Positions 1 through 15,117 are shown, counted from the stretch's first letter. The stretch is 64,000 nt of DNA from Dechloromonas agitata is5 (GCF_000519045.1 NZ_KI912532.1:3525867-3589866), one strand, 5' to 3'. The notes: generated by a model not told the origin, from the sequence alone. Made by a program: numbers and translations.

Positions 1-384
1 CTGGTCCTCGAACACCTCGCCGCCGGCGACCTGTGCGCCATCGTCACCGCCACCAACAGCTTCGTCACCGGGCCGATCGCCCGCGAATTCGGCATCGGCC
101 ACCTGATCGGCACCATCCCGGCGGTCGATGTGGCGACTGGCGCCTTCACCGGCCAGCCGACCGGCACACCGTCCTTCCAGGGCGGCAAGATCACCCGCGT
201 CGAGCACTGGCTGGAATCGCTCGGCCTGTGGTGGGGCAGTTTCGACCACAGCTATTTCTACAGCGACTCGCACAACGACCTGCCGCTTTTGCAGAAGGTC
301 ACGAAACCGGTCGCCGTCGACCCTGACGACAAGCTGCGCGCCCATGCTGACCGCCAGGGCTGGACCATCCTCAGCCTGCGCTGA
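1..384 (+). CDS. HAD-superfamily subfamily IB hydrolase (3' part; 5' end outside window)
   Basis: This is the C-terminal 127 residues of a cytoplasmic phosphatase-like protein, open at the left window edge. The reading frame runs from base 1 to a TGA at 382-384. It shows the blocks I know from the HAD-IB (SerB-like) hydrolases: TATNSFVTGPIAREFGI near the start, and SYFYSDSHNDLPLL with the acidic Mg-binding residues followed by PVAVDPDDKLR and GWTILSLR at the end. The nucleophile Asp motif would lie upstream of the window. The natural substrate cannot be told from this part. The gene ends 6 bp before the mechanosensitive channel gene, so the two may be cotranscribed. Confidence 0.85.
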   Translation: MVLEHLAAGDLCAIVTATNSFVTGPIAREFGIGHLIGTIPAVDVATGAFTGQPTGTPSFQGGKITRVEHWLESLGLWWGSFDHSYFYSDSHNDLPLLQKVTKPVAVDPDDKLRAHADRQGWTILSLR

Positions 385-390
385 CCGGCC

Positions 391-1914
391 GTGCTGCGCA
401 TCCCCTTCCTGAGCCCGGAAGCCCCGCTGGCGATCATCGCAGTCACCCTGCTGCTGATCGTCATCTTCGGGCCGCTCAAGCCGATGCGCCGCTCACTGAT
501 CAACACCAGCGTCTTTTTCTTTGCCTGCCTGCTCGGCGACCTGCTCGCCGGCTTGCTGTCCGGCGGCGTCACCAGCAAGGCAGCGGCTGGCTGGCTGCGC
601 CAACTGGCGGTCTTTGGCGAGGGGCTGGCGGTCATCCGCTTTGCCGGGCTGGCCTTCTTCAACGTCGCCCTGCCCAGGATCAACCTGCGCATTTCCGGCA
701 TCCTGGCCGACATCCTGGTCATCATCGGCTACATCGGCTGGGGCTTCTTCCGCCTCAATCTGGCCGGGGTCGAACTCAGCCACCTGTTCGCCACCTCGGC
801 CATCCTGACCGCCGTGCTCGCCATCTCGATGCAGGACACCCTGGGCAACCTGCTCGGCGGCCTGGCCCTGCAAATGGATAACTCGCTGGAAATCGGCGAC
901 TGGATCAAGATCGACGACCTGTCCGGCCAGGTCACCGACATCCAGTGGCGCTTCACTGCCCTGCTCACCCGCAATGGCGAAAAGGTGGTCGTGCCCAATA
1001 GCCAGCTGATGAAGGGCCGCTATTACGTGCTGTGCGACAAGCACCAGCCTCACCCCGGCTGGCGGCGCAGCATCGGTTTCAATGTCGATCTCGCGGTTCC
1101 CCCGGGCCAGGTCATCCACCTGGTCGAGCGCGACATCGCCGAAGCGAGCATTGCCAATCTGGCCCAGCAGCCGGCGCCTAATTGCGTACTGATGGATTTT
1201 GGCCCGGGCTACGCCCACTATGTCCTGCGCTACTGGCTGATCAATCCGCTGCCCGATGATGTCACCGACTCGGATGTCCGCGTGCACATCCTGGCCACCT
1301 TGCAGCGCAACGGCATCCGCCTGGCCACCGACGACCACACCATCCATCTGATCGAGGAGGGCGCCAAGCATCGCGCCGAGGTGGAAGTCCGCGAAATGCA
1401 GCGCCGCCTGCGCGCCATCAATGCCGTCGAACTGTTCGCCCGCCTGGCCGACAGCGAAAAGCAGTACCTCGCCCAGCGCCTGACCAAGGCGCCTTTCGCC
1501 CGTGGCGACATCATCACCCGCCAGGGTGCCATCGCCCACTGGCTCTACATCATGGTCAGTGGTGAAGCCGAAGCCTGGTGGCAGCCGCCGGAAGGCCCCC
1601 GCCGCCTGCTCGAAAAACGCGGCCCAGGCAGCGTCTTTGGCGAAATCGGCCTGATGACCGGCGCCCCGCGCCGGGCCACGGTCATCGCCAGTACCGATGT
1701 CGAAACCTACCGACTGGACAAGGAAGGTTTCCAGGCCATCATCGAGCAACGACCGGAACTGGCCGACAGTCTGTCCGGCATCCTGGAACGCCGGCTACAG
1801 CGCTTTGCCGAACTGGAACAAGGCTATTCCGCCGGCCAGAATGGGCTGGACCAGCGCATCCCGGGCAGTGCCGCCATCGGGCGCAAGATTCGCGAATTCT
1901 TCGGCCTGGATTGA
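391..1914 (+). CDS. MscS-family mechanosensitive ion channel with C-terminal cyclic-nucleotide-binding domain
   Basis: This 507-residue inner-membrane protein has several hydrophobic segments in about residues 10-150. An MscS pore and beta-domain follow at about 135-290 (SMQDTLGNLLGGLALQMDN, then EIGDWIKIDD and RNGEKVVVPNSQLMKGRYY). A cyclic-nucleotide-binding fold lies at about 345-470, marked by the phosphate-binding-cassette-like GSVFGEIGLMTGAPRRATV. The fusion suggests a channel gated or tuned by a small ligand as well as by tension; that is inference. The GTG start is the first after the preceding stop but has no clear Shine-Dalgarno sequence. An ATG at 484 is a weaker alternative because it would lose the first membrane segment. 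Confidence 0.88.
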   Translation: MLRIPFLSPEAPLAIIAVTLLLIVIFGPLKPMRRSLINTSVFFFACLLGDLLAGLLSGGVTSKAAAGWLRQLAVFGEGLAVIRFAGLAFFNVALPRINLRISGILADILVIIGYIGWGFFRLNLAGVELSHLFATSAILTAVLAISMQDTLGNLLGGLALQMDNSLEIGDWIKIDDLSGQVTDIQWRFTALLTRNGEKVVVPNSQLMKGRYYVLCDKHQPHPGWRRSIGFNVDLAVPPGQVIHLVERDIAEASIANLAQQPAPNCVLMDFGPGYAHYVLRYWLINPLPDDVTDSDVRVHILATLQRNGIRLATDDHTIHLIEEGAKHRAEVEVREMQRRLRAINAVELFARLADSEKQYLAQRLTKAPFARGDIITRQGAIAHWLYIMVSGEAEAWWQPPEGPRRLLEKRGPGSVFGEIGLMTGAPRRATVIASTDVETYRLDKEGFQAIIEQRPELADSLSGILERRLQRFAELEQGYSAGQNGLDQRIPGSAAIGRKIREFFGLD

Positions 1915-2006
1915 TGCCCGCTGATCTGGAATCCATCAATAGCGACCGACATCCGGTAAAATCCGCACTTTCCGTAGCCTAGCCAGCACTGACTGAACGG
2001 TAATCC

Positions 2007-3353
2007 GTGATCCGCAAACTCATTTCCCGCGTTTTCAGCGGCAAAAAACCCCAGGCCAATCGTCACGAACCGGCCGTCATCCCTGTCTCCAACCACGGCA
2101 TCACCCGCGACCGCATCAGCAGCGGTAGCCGGCGCGTCTGCGAAACGCTGCAGAGCCACGGCCACAAGGCCTATGTCGTCGGCGGCGCGGTGCGCGACCT
2201 GTTGATCGGCGCCGAGCCCAAGGATTTCGACGTCGCCACCGATGCCACACCGGAAGAGGTGCGCCGCTACTTCCGCCGCTCGCGCATCATCGGCCGCCGC
2301 TTCCAGATCGTGCACGTCATGATGGGCCAGGAAACCCTGGAAGTAACGACCTTCCGTGGCGCCCTCGCCGAAGACACCAAGAAGGACGAGCACGGCCGCG
2401 TGCTGCACGACAACGTCTTCGGCTCGCAGGCCGAGGATGCCGCGCGCCGCGACTTCACCGCCAACGCGCTGTACTACGACCCGGCCACCGAGGCGGTACT
2501 CGACTACCACCACGGCGTCGGCGACCTCAAGCAGAAGACCTTGCGCATGATCGGCGAGCCACGCGCCCGCTATCGCGAGGACCCGGTGCGCATGCTGCGT
2601 GCCGTCCGCCTTGCCGCCAAGCTCGGCCTGGTCATCGACCCGGAAGCACGCAAGCCGATCCGCGAAATGGCCGAACTGCTCGAGAACGTGCCGCCAGCCC
2701 GCCTGTTCGACGAAATGCTCAAGCTGCTGACTTCGGGCCACTCGGTCAAGTGCCTGACCCAGTTGCGCGACGAAGGCCTGCACCACGGCCTGCTGCCGCT
2801 GCTCGACGTCATCCTCGAACAACCGATGGGCGAGAAGTTCGTGATGCTGTCGCTGGCCAACACCGACGACCGCGTCCGCCGTGGCAAGGGCACCTCGCCC
2901 GGCTTCCTGTTCGCCACCCTGCTCTGGCACGAAGTGCTGGCCCATTGGGAAAAGCTCAAGGCCAAGGGTGAGCCGAAGATTCCGGCGCTGTACACGGCGA
3001 TGGATACCGTCCTCGACGTGCAGGGCGAAAAACTGGCCATCACCCGCCGCATCGCCGGCGACATCAAGGACATCTGGGCCCTGCAGCCGCGTTTCGAACA
3101 GCGCGCCGGCAAGCGCCCCTACGCCCTGCTCGAACAGCCGCGCTTCCGCGCCGGCTACGACTTCCTGGTGCTGCGCGCCCAGGCCGGCGAAATCGACATG
3201 GAAATCGCCGACTGGTGGACACGCTTCCAGAATGTCGATGGCGAGAAGCGGGCCGCAATGCTGCTGCCGGAACAAGCCGGCGACAAGAAAAAACGCCGGC
3301 GCCGCAAGAAGCCGGCCAATTCCGCCAGCTCCGCCGCCCCGGCCAGCGAATGA
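2007..3353 (+). CDS. pcnB: poly(A) polymerase I
   Basis: The 448-residue protein adds 3' poly(A) tails to RNA and so promotes decay. The nucleotidyltransferase core is at about residues 50-190: YVVGGAVRDLLIG, then PKDFDVATDATPEEVRRYF with the catalytic acidic pair, then RRFQIVHV. The RNA-binding head follows (YREDPVRMLRAVRLAAKLG). The C-terminus is very basic (KKKRRRRKK), as in E. coli PcnB. The length fits PcnB rather than CCA-adding enzyme. The start is a GTG. The stop overlaps the folK start as ATGA. Pairing of pcnB with folK and the pan genes is a common proteobacterial arrangement. Confidence 0.95.
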   Translation: MIRKLISRVFSGKKPQANRHEPAVIPVSNHGITRDRISSGSRRVCETLQSHGHKAYVVGGAVRDLLIGAEPKDFDVATDATPEEVRRYFRRSRIIGRRFQIVHVMMGQETLEVTTFRGALAEDTKKDEHGRVLHDNVFGSQAEDAARRDFTANALYYDPATEAVLDYHHGVGDLKQKTLRMIGEPRARYREDPVRMLRAVRLAAKLGLVIDPEARKPIREMAELLENVPPARLFDEMLKLLTSGHSVKCLTQLRDEGLHHGLLPLLDVILEQPMGEKFVMLSLANTDDRVRRGKGTSPGFLFATLLWHEVLAHWEKLKAKGEPKIPALYTAMDTVLDVQGEKLAITRRIAGDIKDIWALQPRFEQRAGKRPYALLEQPRFRAGYDFLVLRAQAGEIDMEIADWWTRFQNVDGEKRAAMLLPEQAGDKKKRRRRKKPANSASSAAPASE

Positions 3354-3826
3354 ACACCGCCTACGTCGCGCTCGGGGCCAACCTCGGTGACCCGGCCGCC
3401 ACCGTCAAGGCGGCCTTCGCCGCGCTGGCCAATCTGCCAGAGAGCCGCGTCGTGCATTGCTCCTCGCTGTACCGCACAGCACCGGTCGGCATGACCGAGC
3501 AGCCGGAATTCGTCAATGCCGTCGCCGAGCTAGAAACGACGCTGGCGCCGGAAGCTGTACTCGAAGCACTGCTCGACATCGAGAAACGCTTCGGCCGCAT
3601 TCGCGCCGAACGCAACGGCCCGCGCACGCTCGACCTCGACCTGCTGCTCTACAACGACCAGTTCGTCGACTTGCCGCGCCTGACCCTGCCGCATCCGCGC
3701 CTGCATCTGCGCGCCTTCGTGCTGTATCCGCTGGCTGAAATTGCACCCAATCTGAAAATCCCAGGCCGCGGCACCGTCGCCGCCTGGCTGCCGGCCGTCG
3801 CCAATCAGGGTATCGTCAGGCTGTGA
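3350..3826 (+). CDS. folK: 2-amino-4-hydroxy-6-hydroxymethyldihydropteridine pyrophosphokinase
   Basis: This 158-residue cytosolic enzyme transfers pyrophosphate from ATP to hydroxymethyl-dihydropterin in folate synthesis. Diagnostic features are the N-terminal AYVALGANLGDP, the substrate loop ending in LYRTAPVGMTEQPEFVNAV, and the HPPK signature ERNGPRTLDLDLLLY with its Mg-binding Asp pair, then LPHPRLHLRAFVLYPL. I chose the ATG at 3350, which overlaps the pcnB stop. Longer in-frame starts would add about 45 residues of low-complexity sequence with no family match. The gene ends in a GTGA overlap with the next gene, which supports one operon. Confidence 0.95.
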   Translation: MNTAYVALGANLGDPAATVKAAFAALANLPESRVVHCSSLYRTAPVGMTEQPEFVNAVAELETTLAPEAVLEALLDIEKRFGRIRAERNGPRTLDLDLLLYNDQFVDLPRLTLPHPRLHLRAFVLYPLAEIAPNLKIPGRGTVAAWLPAVANQGIVRL

Positions 3827-4185
3827 CCCTGCTCGGCACGCCCATTCCGGTGTTGTGGCAGACGGTGATCCTGCTCGCCCTGTCGAATGTCTTCATGACT
3901 TTCGCCTGGTATTCGCACCTCAAGCATCTCAACGAAAAGCCGTGGTGGATCGCCGCCCTGATCTCCTGGGGTATCGCGCTGTTCGAATACCTGATCCAGG
4001 TGCCGGCCAACCGTATCGGCAATACCGAGATGAATCTCGGTCAGCTCAAGATCCTGCAGGAAGTCATTACCCTGACCGTCTTCGTGCCCTTCGTCGTCTT
4101 CTACATGGATCAGCCGCTGAAGCTTGACTACTTGTGGGCGGCCCTGTGTATCCTAGGCGCCGTCTATTTCGTTTTCAGGTCGTAA
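3823..4185 (+). CDS. DMT-like small membrane protein, DUF486 family
   Basis: The 120-residue protein is almost entirely hydrophobic, with four predicted membrane helices (about residues 7-27, 38-55, 75-93 and 100-118). It matches my memory of the DUF486 family: VFMTFAWYSHLK, then EYLIQVPANRIG and LKILQEVITLTVFVPF. The family resembles half of a drug/metabolite transporter and has no established substrate. The GTG start overlaps the folK stop by 4 bp and the stop directly abuts the panB ATG. The gene therefore sits inside the folate/pantothenate operon, though a link to those pathways is only suggested by position. Confidence 0.85.
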   Translation: MTLLGTPIPVLWQTVILLALSNVFMTFAWYSHLKHLNEKPWWIAALISWGIALFEYLIQVPANRIGNTEMNLGQLKILQEVITLTVFVPFVVFYMDQPLKLDYLWAALCILGAVYFVFRS

Positions 4186-5881
<1,696 letters not shown>

Positions 5882-5910
5882 TGCCGTCGGGAAATCCATA
5901 ATTACGCCCG

Positions 5911-5938
5911 TTGACAGGGGGGCCATTGTCGCTACAAT
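5911..5938 (+). promoter_or_regulatory. sigma-70 type promoter for panD
   Basis: A perfect TTGACA (5911-5916) is followed after 16 bp by TACAAT (5933-5938), a near-consensus -10. It lies in the panC-panD gap, about 34 bp before the panD start codon. This implies panD can be transcribed separately from panBC. Confidence 0.8.
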
Positions 5939-5971
5939 GCGCTTCCCCCAACCTTCTGGATGAGTGAAACC

Positions 5972-6355
5972 ATGCAGAGAACAATGCTGAAATCCAAGCT
6001 GCATCGCGTGACTGCAACCCACGCCGACCTGCACTACGAGGGTTCCTGCGCCATCGATGAAGACCTGCTCGAAGCAGCAAACATCAAGGAATACGAACAG
6101 ATCGACATCTGGAACGTAAACAACGGCGAGCGTTTCACCACCTACGCCATTCGCGCCGAGCGCGGCTCGGGCGTCATCTCGGTCAACGGCTCGGCCGCCC
6201 GTCGCGCCGCCCCGGGCGACATCCTGATCATTGCCACCTTCGCCGTCTATAACGAAGTTGAACTGGCCAAGCATGAGCCCGACCTGATCTACGTCGATTC
6301 GCAGAACCGCATCGTGCGCCGTGGCCACAAGATTCCGGTACAGGCCGCCGCCTGA
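5972..6355 (+). CDS. panD: aspartate 1-decarboxylase (pyruvoyl enzyme proenzyme)
   Basis: The 127-residue proenzyme makes beta-alanine from aspartate. It self-cleaves at Gly24-Ser25 inside [10 protein letters not shown] to create the pyruvoyl cofactor, and that motif is intact. Other conserved parts are [48 protein letters not shown] and the C-terminal KIPVQ. I prefer ATG 5972 ([10 protein letters not shown], colinear with the E. coli protein), which has GGATGAG about 8 bases upstream. An ATG at 5960 would add four residues. A strong promoter precedes the gene and an intrinsic terminator follows it. Confidence 0.96.
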   Translation: MQRTMLKSKLHRVTATHADLHYEGSCAIDEDLLEAANIKEYEQIDIWNVNNGERFTTYAIRAERGSGVISVNGSAARRAAPGDILIIATFAVYNEVELAKHEPDLIYVDSQNRIVRRGHKIPVQAAA

Positions 6356-6380
6356 CCGAGAATTTATTCACGCTCATGGA

Positions 6381-6410
6381 AAACCCGCCTTTCGGCGGGT
6401 TTTTCTTTTT
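6381..6410 (+). terminator. rho-independent terminator after panD
   Basis: The stem aaacccgcc / ggcgggttt with a short ttt-type loop is followed by a T-rich run (TTTTCTTTTT). It lies 25 bases past the panD stop. Confidence 0.9.
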
Positions 6411-6455
6411 GTACAATCCATTGCACAAAATTTCACACCAAACTGGAGACAAACC

Positions 6456-6965
6456 ATGGGCGTTGTTTTCGCGAAGACCCAGAAAGGGCACGCTGAAATC
6501 GCCACGAAATCGGGAGGACTGACGCCGCGCGAGCGGCGTGTCCTGATTTTTGTGGACGGTAAACGATCGGTCGAGGAGTTGCGCACGATGCTGCTCGCCG
6601 ACGACCTGCAACACACGCTGGGCATGCTGGAGGAAGAGGGCTATATCGAATTTCACGACCTGACCGGCGTCGGGCCGGCCGACTCATCCCCGCCGGAACG
6701 CCTGCCGTCGATCACCGCTTTCGGCGAAATCCCGCCGCAGGTCGATCCCATTCGCCTGCAGATGGCGCGCAATTTCATGACCAATACGCTGAACACCTTC
6801 GTCGGCTCGCTGGGCACCAGTTCACTGCTTGAGCGCATCGAACGGACCGGCAGCCACCATGATTTGCGCGAGCTATTCGATGATTGGTACCACGCCATCG
6901 TGATGTCGCGCGATGGCCGGCGCGAGGCGGAAATGCTGCGCGCCAAGCTGCTCAACGTCATCTGA
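6456..6965 (+). CDS. conserved hypothetical protein
   Basis: The 169-residue soluble protein has no signal peptide or membrane segment. Residues about 20-70 (LTPRERRVLIFVDGKRSVEE, then LEEEGYIEF) look like a winged-helix or response-regulator-associated small domain that I have seen repeatedly in betaproteobacterial proteins of unknown role. Residues 95-169 are helical and end in an acidic/Trp-containing block (LRELFDDWYHAIV). I start it at ATG 6456, preceded by CTGGAGAC. A longer frame from 6321 would run back through the panD terminator. It appears to be a single-gene unit ending at a strong hairpin. I cannot assign a function. Confidence 0.75.
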   Translation: MGVVFAKTQKGHAEIATKSGGLTPRERRVLIFVDGKRSVEELRTMLLADDLQHTLGMLEEEGYIEFHDLTGVGPADSSPPERLPSITAFGEIPPQVDPIRLQMARNFMTNTLNTFVGSLGTSSLLERIERTGSHHDLRELFDDWYHAIVMSRDGRREAEMLRAKLLNVI

Positions 6966-6992
6966 GCCGAGTTTTCAGCCGCGCCAAATGAA

Positions 6993-7016
6993 ACGGGGCA
7001 GCCCTGGCTGCCCCGT
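6993..7016. terminator. hairpin between convergent genes
   Basis: The stem acggggcagcc / ggctgccccgt is perfect over 10-11 pairs with a very short loop. It lies between the convergent hypothetical (ends 6965) and the NYN gene (ends 7046), so it could stop transcription from both sides. There is no long T tract. Confidence 0.6.
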
Positions 7017-7045
7017 CCTGGTTTGCGTCGCCGCTTTTTCAGGCG

Positions 7046-8344
7046 TTACGCTTTGTCTTGCCCGTCCGCCTTGTCGGCCACCTTGGGCTTGCGGGGACGT
7101 GCCGGCCGCTTGGCCTTGGCGGGCTTCTCTTCGGCTGCAGACGACTCGACCGCCGACGGCTGTTCGCTGACGACGGCTGCGCTGCTCGCCGGCGCCGCTT
7201 CCACGGCCTCGGTCTTGCGGGGGCGACGACCGCCTCGACGCGGCTTGCTCTCGGCGGCGGGTTCAGCCGGTGCCGCCTCGCTCGGTGCCGGAGCGGCCTC
7301 GACCACGGGGGCCGGCTCGACCACCGGCGTGGCCTCGACGGCTTCCTCGCCGGCCGGCCTGCGTTCCTTGTCACGGCTGCCACGTCCACGCCGCCCGCCG
7401 CGTCGACGGCCATTGCCGGTTGCCTCGGCTTCCACGACCGGCGCTTCGAGCTGGGCGACGGGTTCCGGCACCTCTTCGCCAATCACCGGCTCGACGACAA
7501 CCATCTCGACCGGCATCTCGCCTTCGCCGGCAGCCGGCCGGGCCGGCGCGCGGAAGACGAAGGCTCCCTTGTCGTCGCGCCCGAAGCCGAGCAGGCCACG
7601 CCCCGCCGCTTCTTCGAGCAGGTTGCCGAACGTGCGGAAACCGTAGTAACTCTCGTTGAAGCCGGGATTGCGGCGCTTGACCACTTCCTTGAGTACCGAG
7701 GCCCAGATGCGTTCGCTCTCGCCCCGGTCAGCCATCAGGTCGACGAAGGTCGAGGAGACGATGTCGATCGCCTTGGCCTTGCGCTCCTCCTGCTTCTCGC
7801 GGCGCTTGGCCTCCTCCTCCGGCGAACGTTTCTCGCGTTCGCGGCGCTGGCCGCGACTGGCCTCGCGGTCGCGCACCAGATCGTCGTAATAAATGAATTC
7901 GTCGCAGTTGGTGATCAGCAGGTCGGAGCAGCTCTGCTTGACGCCCACGCCGATCACCTTCTTGGCGTTTTCGCGCAGCTTGGAAACGAGCGGCGAGAAA
8001 TCCGAATCGCCGGAAATGATGACGAAGGTGTCGACGTGAGCCTTGGTGTAGCACAGGTCGAGCGCGTCGACGACCATGCGGATGTCGGCCGAGTTCTTGC
8101 CGGACTGGCGAACATGCGGGATTTCGATCAGTTCGAAGTTGGCTTCGTGCATCGCTGCCTTGAACCCCTTGTAGCGTTCCCAGTCGCAATAGGCCTTCTT
8201 GACGACGATACTGCCCTTGGCGAGCAGGCGCTCCAGCACCGGACGGATGTCGAATTTCTCGTACTGGGCATCGCGCACGCCGAGGGCGATGTTCTCGAAA
8301 TCACAGAAGAGCGCCATGCTGGCGGTATCGTTGGGTGCGGCCAT
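7046..8344 (-). CDS. NYN-domain RNase-like protein with OST-HTH/LOTUS domain and disordered tail
   Basis: The 432-residue protein has an N-terminal NYN (PIN-like) nuclease fold at about residues 8-160, with its acidic site visible in ALFCDFENIALG, SADIRMVVDALD and IISGDSDFSPLV. A charged linker follows (REKRSPEEEAKRREKQEE). A LOTUS/OST-HTH-like domain lies at about 205-275 (WASVLKEVVKRRNPGFNE, then FGNLLEEAAGRGLLGF). The last 150 residues are Pro/Ala/Glu-rich with Arg/Lys patches (RRRGGRRGRGSRDKERR, KRPARPRKPK), probably disordered and RNA-binding. The family is linked to RNA turnover, but the substrate is unknown. It is transcribed away from nifJ with about 195 bp between them. Confidence 0.85.
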   Translation of the reverse strand: MAAPNDTASMALFCDFENIALGVRDAQYEKFDIRPVLERLLAKGSIVVKKAYCDWERYKGFKAAMHEANFELIEIPHVRQSGKNSADIRMVVDALDLCYTKAHVDTFVIISGDSDFSPLVSKLRENAKKVIGVGVKQSCSDLLITNCDEFIYYDDLVRDREASRGQRREREKRSPEEEAKRREKQEERKAKAIDIVSSTFVDLMADRGESERIWASVLKEVVKRRNPGFNESYYGFRTFGNLLEEAAGRGLLGFGRDDKGAFVFRAPARPAAGEGEMPVEMVVVEPVIGEEVPEPVAQLEAPVVEAEATGNGRRRGGRRGRGSRDKERRPAGEEAVEATPVVEPAPVVEAAPAPSEAAPAEPAAESKPRRGGRRPRKTEAVEAAPASSAAVVSEQPSAVESSAAEEKPAKAKRPARPRKPKVADKADGQDKA

Positions 8345-8539
8345 GAAATGCTTTCAGCTTGAGGAGTTCGCAGTATACCGCCTCCACCCTGGCTACCACC
8401 GTGGAATACCCTGCCACGATGCGGGACAGCTGCCACTTTCCGGCCACGCTTTCCGGCGTATCATGGAGTTGCTGCAACGCAGCACCCGCTGCGCAGCGGC
8501 AAGCCGGCAGAGAACCGGCACTCGTCTCAGGGGTTTCGC

Positions 8540-12125
<3,586 letters not shown>

Positions 12126-12133
<8 letters not shown>

Positions 12134-13136
12134 CCTGAGTACCCGCTATCTCGGCCTGACGCTGAAGAACCCGATCGTTCCTTCCTCGACGCCGCTCACC
12201 CGCGACGGCGATGCCGCGCTGCACCTGGAAGATGCCGGTGCCGCCGCCATCGTCCTGCATTCGCTGTTCGAGGAGGACATCCGCAACGACGAGCGGATGA
12301 TCGACCGCTTCCTGATCCACCCCGAGCGCTTCGGCGAAGCGAGCGGCCACCTGCCGGCCCGCCACGATTACGCCAGCCGGCTCGACCGCTACCTGAGGCG
12401 CATCGACTACCTGAAATCCCGCCTCGGCATTCCCCTCATCGCCAGCCTGAACGGCGACTCCCTGTCCGGCTGGGTCGAGCTTGGCCGCGAGCTCGAAGCG
12501 GCCGGCGCCGATGCGCTGGAACTGAACGCCTGGCACCTGCCGGGCGATGCGGAGGAATCGGGAAGCAGCGTCGAAGACCGTTACCTGACGCTGCTCAGTG
12601 AGCTGCGCGCCTCGGTCAGCCTGCCCATCGCCCTCAAGCTGTCGCCCTTCTTCTCCTCCCTGCCGCATTTCGTACGCCAGGCGGAAGCAGCCGGGGCAGC
12701 GGGTGTCTCGTTGTTCAACCGCTTTTTCCAGCCGGACATCGATCTGGACACCCTGAGCGTCATCGACCGGGCCCAGCTTTCCACCTCGGCCGACGGCCTG
12801 CTCGCCATGCGCTGGATAGCCATCCTGCGCGGCCAGACCACGCTGACGCTGGCTGCCTCGGGTGGCGTGCATTCCGCCGATGACGTGCTGAAGATGCTGC
12901 TCGCCGGCGCCGACGTGACCCATGTCGCCAGCGCCATCCTGCTCAACGGCCCCGACCACATTGCCCGGATGCTGGAGGCGCTCCAAACCTGGCTGGCCGA
13001 GCGTGAGTACGCATCGATCGAACAGCTCAAGGGGTCGATGAGCCAGCGCAACCATCCCGACCCGGCCGCCTATGCCCGCAGTGCCTATCTAAATGCCATC
13101 GACAGCTTCACCCCCCCGGCCGGCGTCAGATACTGA
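12126..13136 (+). CDS. dihydroorotate dehydrogenase-like flavoprotein
   Basis: The 336-residue cytosolic protein has the TIM-barrel pattern of FMN-dependent dihydroorotate dehydrogenases and PreA-like enzymes: YLGLTLKNPIVPSSTPLTRD, LIASLNGDSLSGWVELGREL, GADALELNAWHLPG, PIALKLSPFFSSLPHFV and LTLAASGGVHSADDVLKMLLAGA. The canonical pyrimidine gene would normally sit with pyr genes. This class instead follows nifJ in many anaerobes and denitrifiers, and here it overlaps nifJ by 8 bp. That argues for a role in electron transfer or ferredoxin-linked redox chemistry rather than UMP synthesis. The substrate is unknown. Confidence 0.85.
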
Positions 13137-13143
13137 CAAAAGG

Positions 13144-13175
13144 CTGAAAACCCCTGTTTCCACGGGGCTTTTCAG
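13144..13175 (+). terminator. hairpin terminator after the nifJ operon
   Basis: The stem ctgaaaacccc / ggggCttttcag (one bulged C) lies 7 bases after the stop codon. It separates the nifJ unit from norC. Confidence 0.7.
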
Positions 13176-13217
13176 TCTCCCACGCGATATCGGCAGCCCG
13201 ATCTTTTCAGCGCATTT

Positions 13218-13259
13218 TTAACAGGTATCAAAGCTGCATCCCCCTTCGACAAATACCAT
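13218..13259 (+). promoter_or_regulatory. putative Fnr/Dnr-type box and -10 element for norCB
   Basis: TTAAC-AGGT-ATCAA (13218-13231) matches 8 of 10 conserved positions of TTGAT-N4-ATCAA. A TACCAT hexamer (13254-13259) lies where a -10 should be if the box is centred at -41.5. The norC start is 37 bases further on. The spacing is the main support, as the left half-site is degenerate. Confidence 0.6.
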
Positions 13260-13295
13260 CGGCCAGCCAAACAATTTCCGAAAGGGGGAAAAACA

Positions 13296-13724
13296 ATGAG
13301 TGGCGCTTTCACCAAGTCGATGGCGCGGAACATTTTCTACGGGGGGACGGTTTTCTTCTTCCTGTTGTTCCTTGCGCTGTCATTCGACACCCATTCGCAA
13401 CTTCCGAAACGCGACATGCGGCAGAACATCACGCCGCAAGTCGCCGAAGGCAAGAAGCTGTGGGAAGTTAATAACTGTATCGGTTGCCACACCCTGATGG
13501 GTGAAGGCGCCTACTTCGCTCCGGAACTGGGCAACGTCGTTGTCCGTTACGGCGAGGAAGGCACCAAGGCTTTCATCCAGGCTCGTCCGAAAGAGGGCAT
13601 CCCGGGCCGCCGCAGCATGCCGCAGTTCAACTTCACCGACGAGCAACTGGACGCCATCGTGGCCTTCCTGAAGCACGTCAATTCGATCAACGACGCCAAC
13701 TGGCCGCCTAACAGCCAGGGCTGA
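13296..13724 (+). CDS. norC: nitric oxide reductase subunit C (cytochrome c)
   Basis: The 142-residue membrane-anchored cytochrome c passes electrons to NorB. One N-terminal helix at about residues 13-30 anchors it. The heme c motif is Cys61-Ile-Gly-Cys64-His65 in NNCIGCHTLMGEGAYFAPEL. A Met ligand candidate lies in RRSMPQFNFTDEQLDAIVAFL. The ATG has AAAGGGGG upstream. Codon choice here and in norB uses more GCT and CGT than flanking genes, in keeping with high expression. norB follows after 19 bp. Confidence 0.97.
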   Translation: MSGAFTKSMARNIFYGGTVFFFLLFLALSFDTHSQLPKRDMRQNITPQVAEGKKLWEVNNCIGCHTLMGEGAYFAPELGNVVVRYGEEGTKAFIQARPKEGIPGRRSMPQFNFTDEQLDAIVAFLKHVNSINDANWPPNSQG

Positions 13725-13740
13725 TCGAGAGGAGAACTGA

Positions 13741-15117
<1,377 letters not shown>

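Noticed and set aside
493..1749. 418-residue antisense frame opposite the MscS gene
   Set aside because: Composition is Gly/Asp/Gln-rich shadow sequence. The sense frame has full channel and nucleotide-binding motifs.
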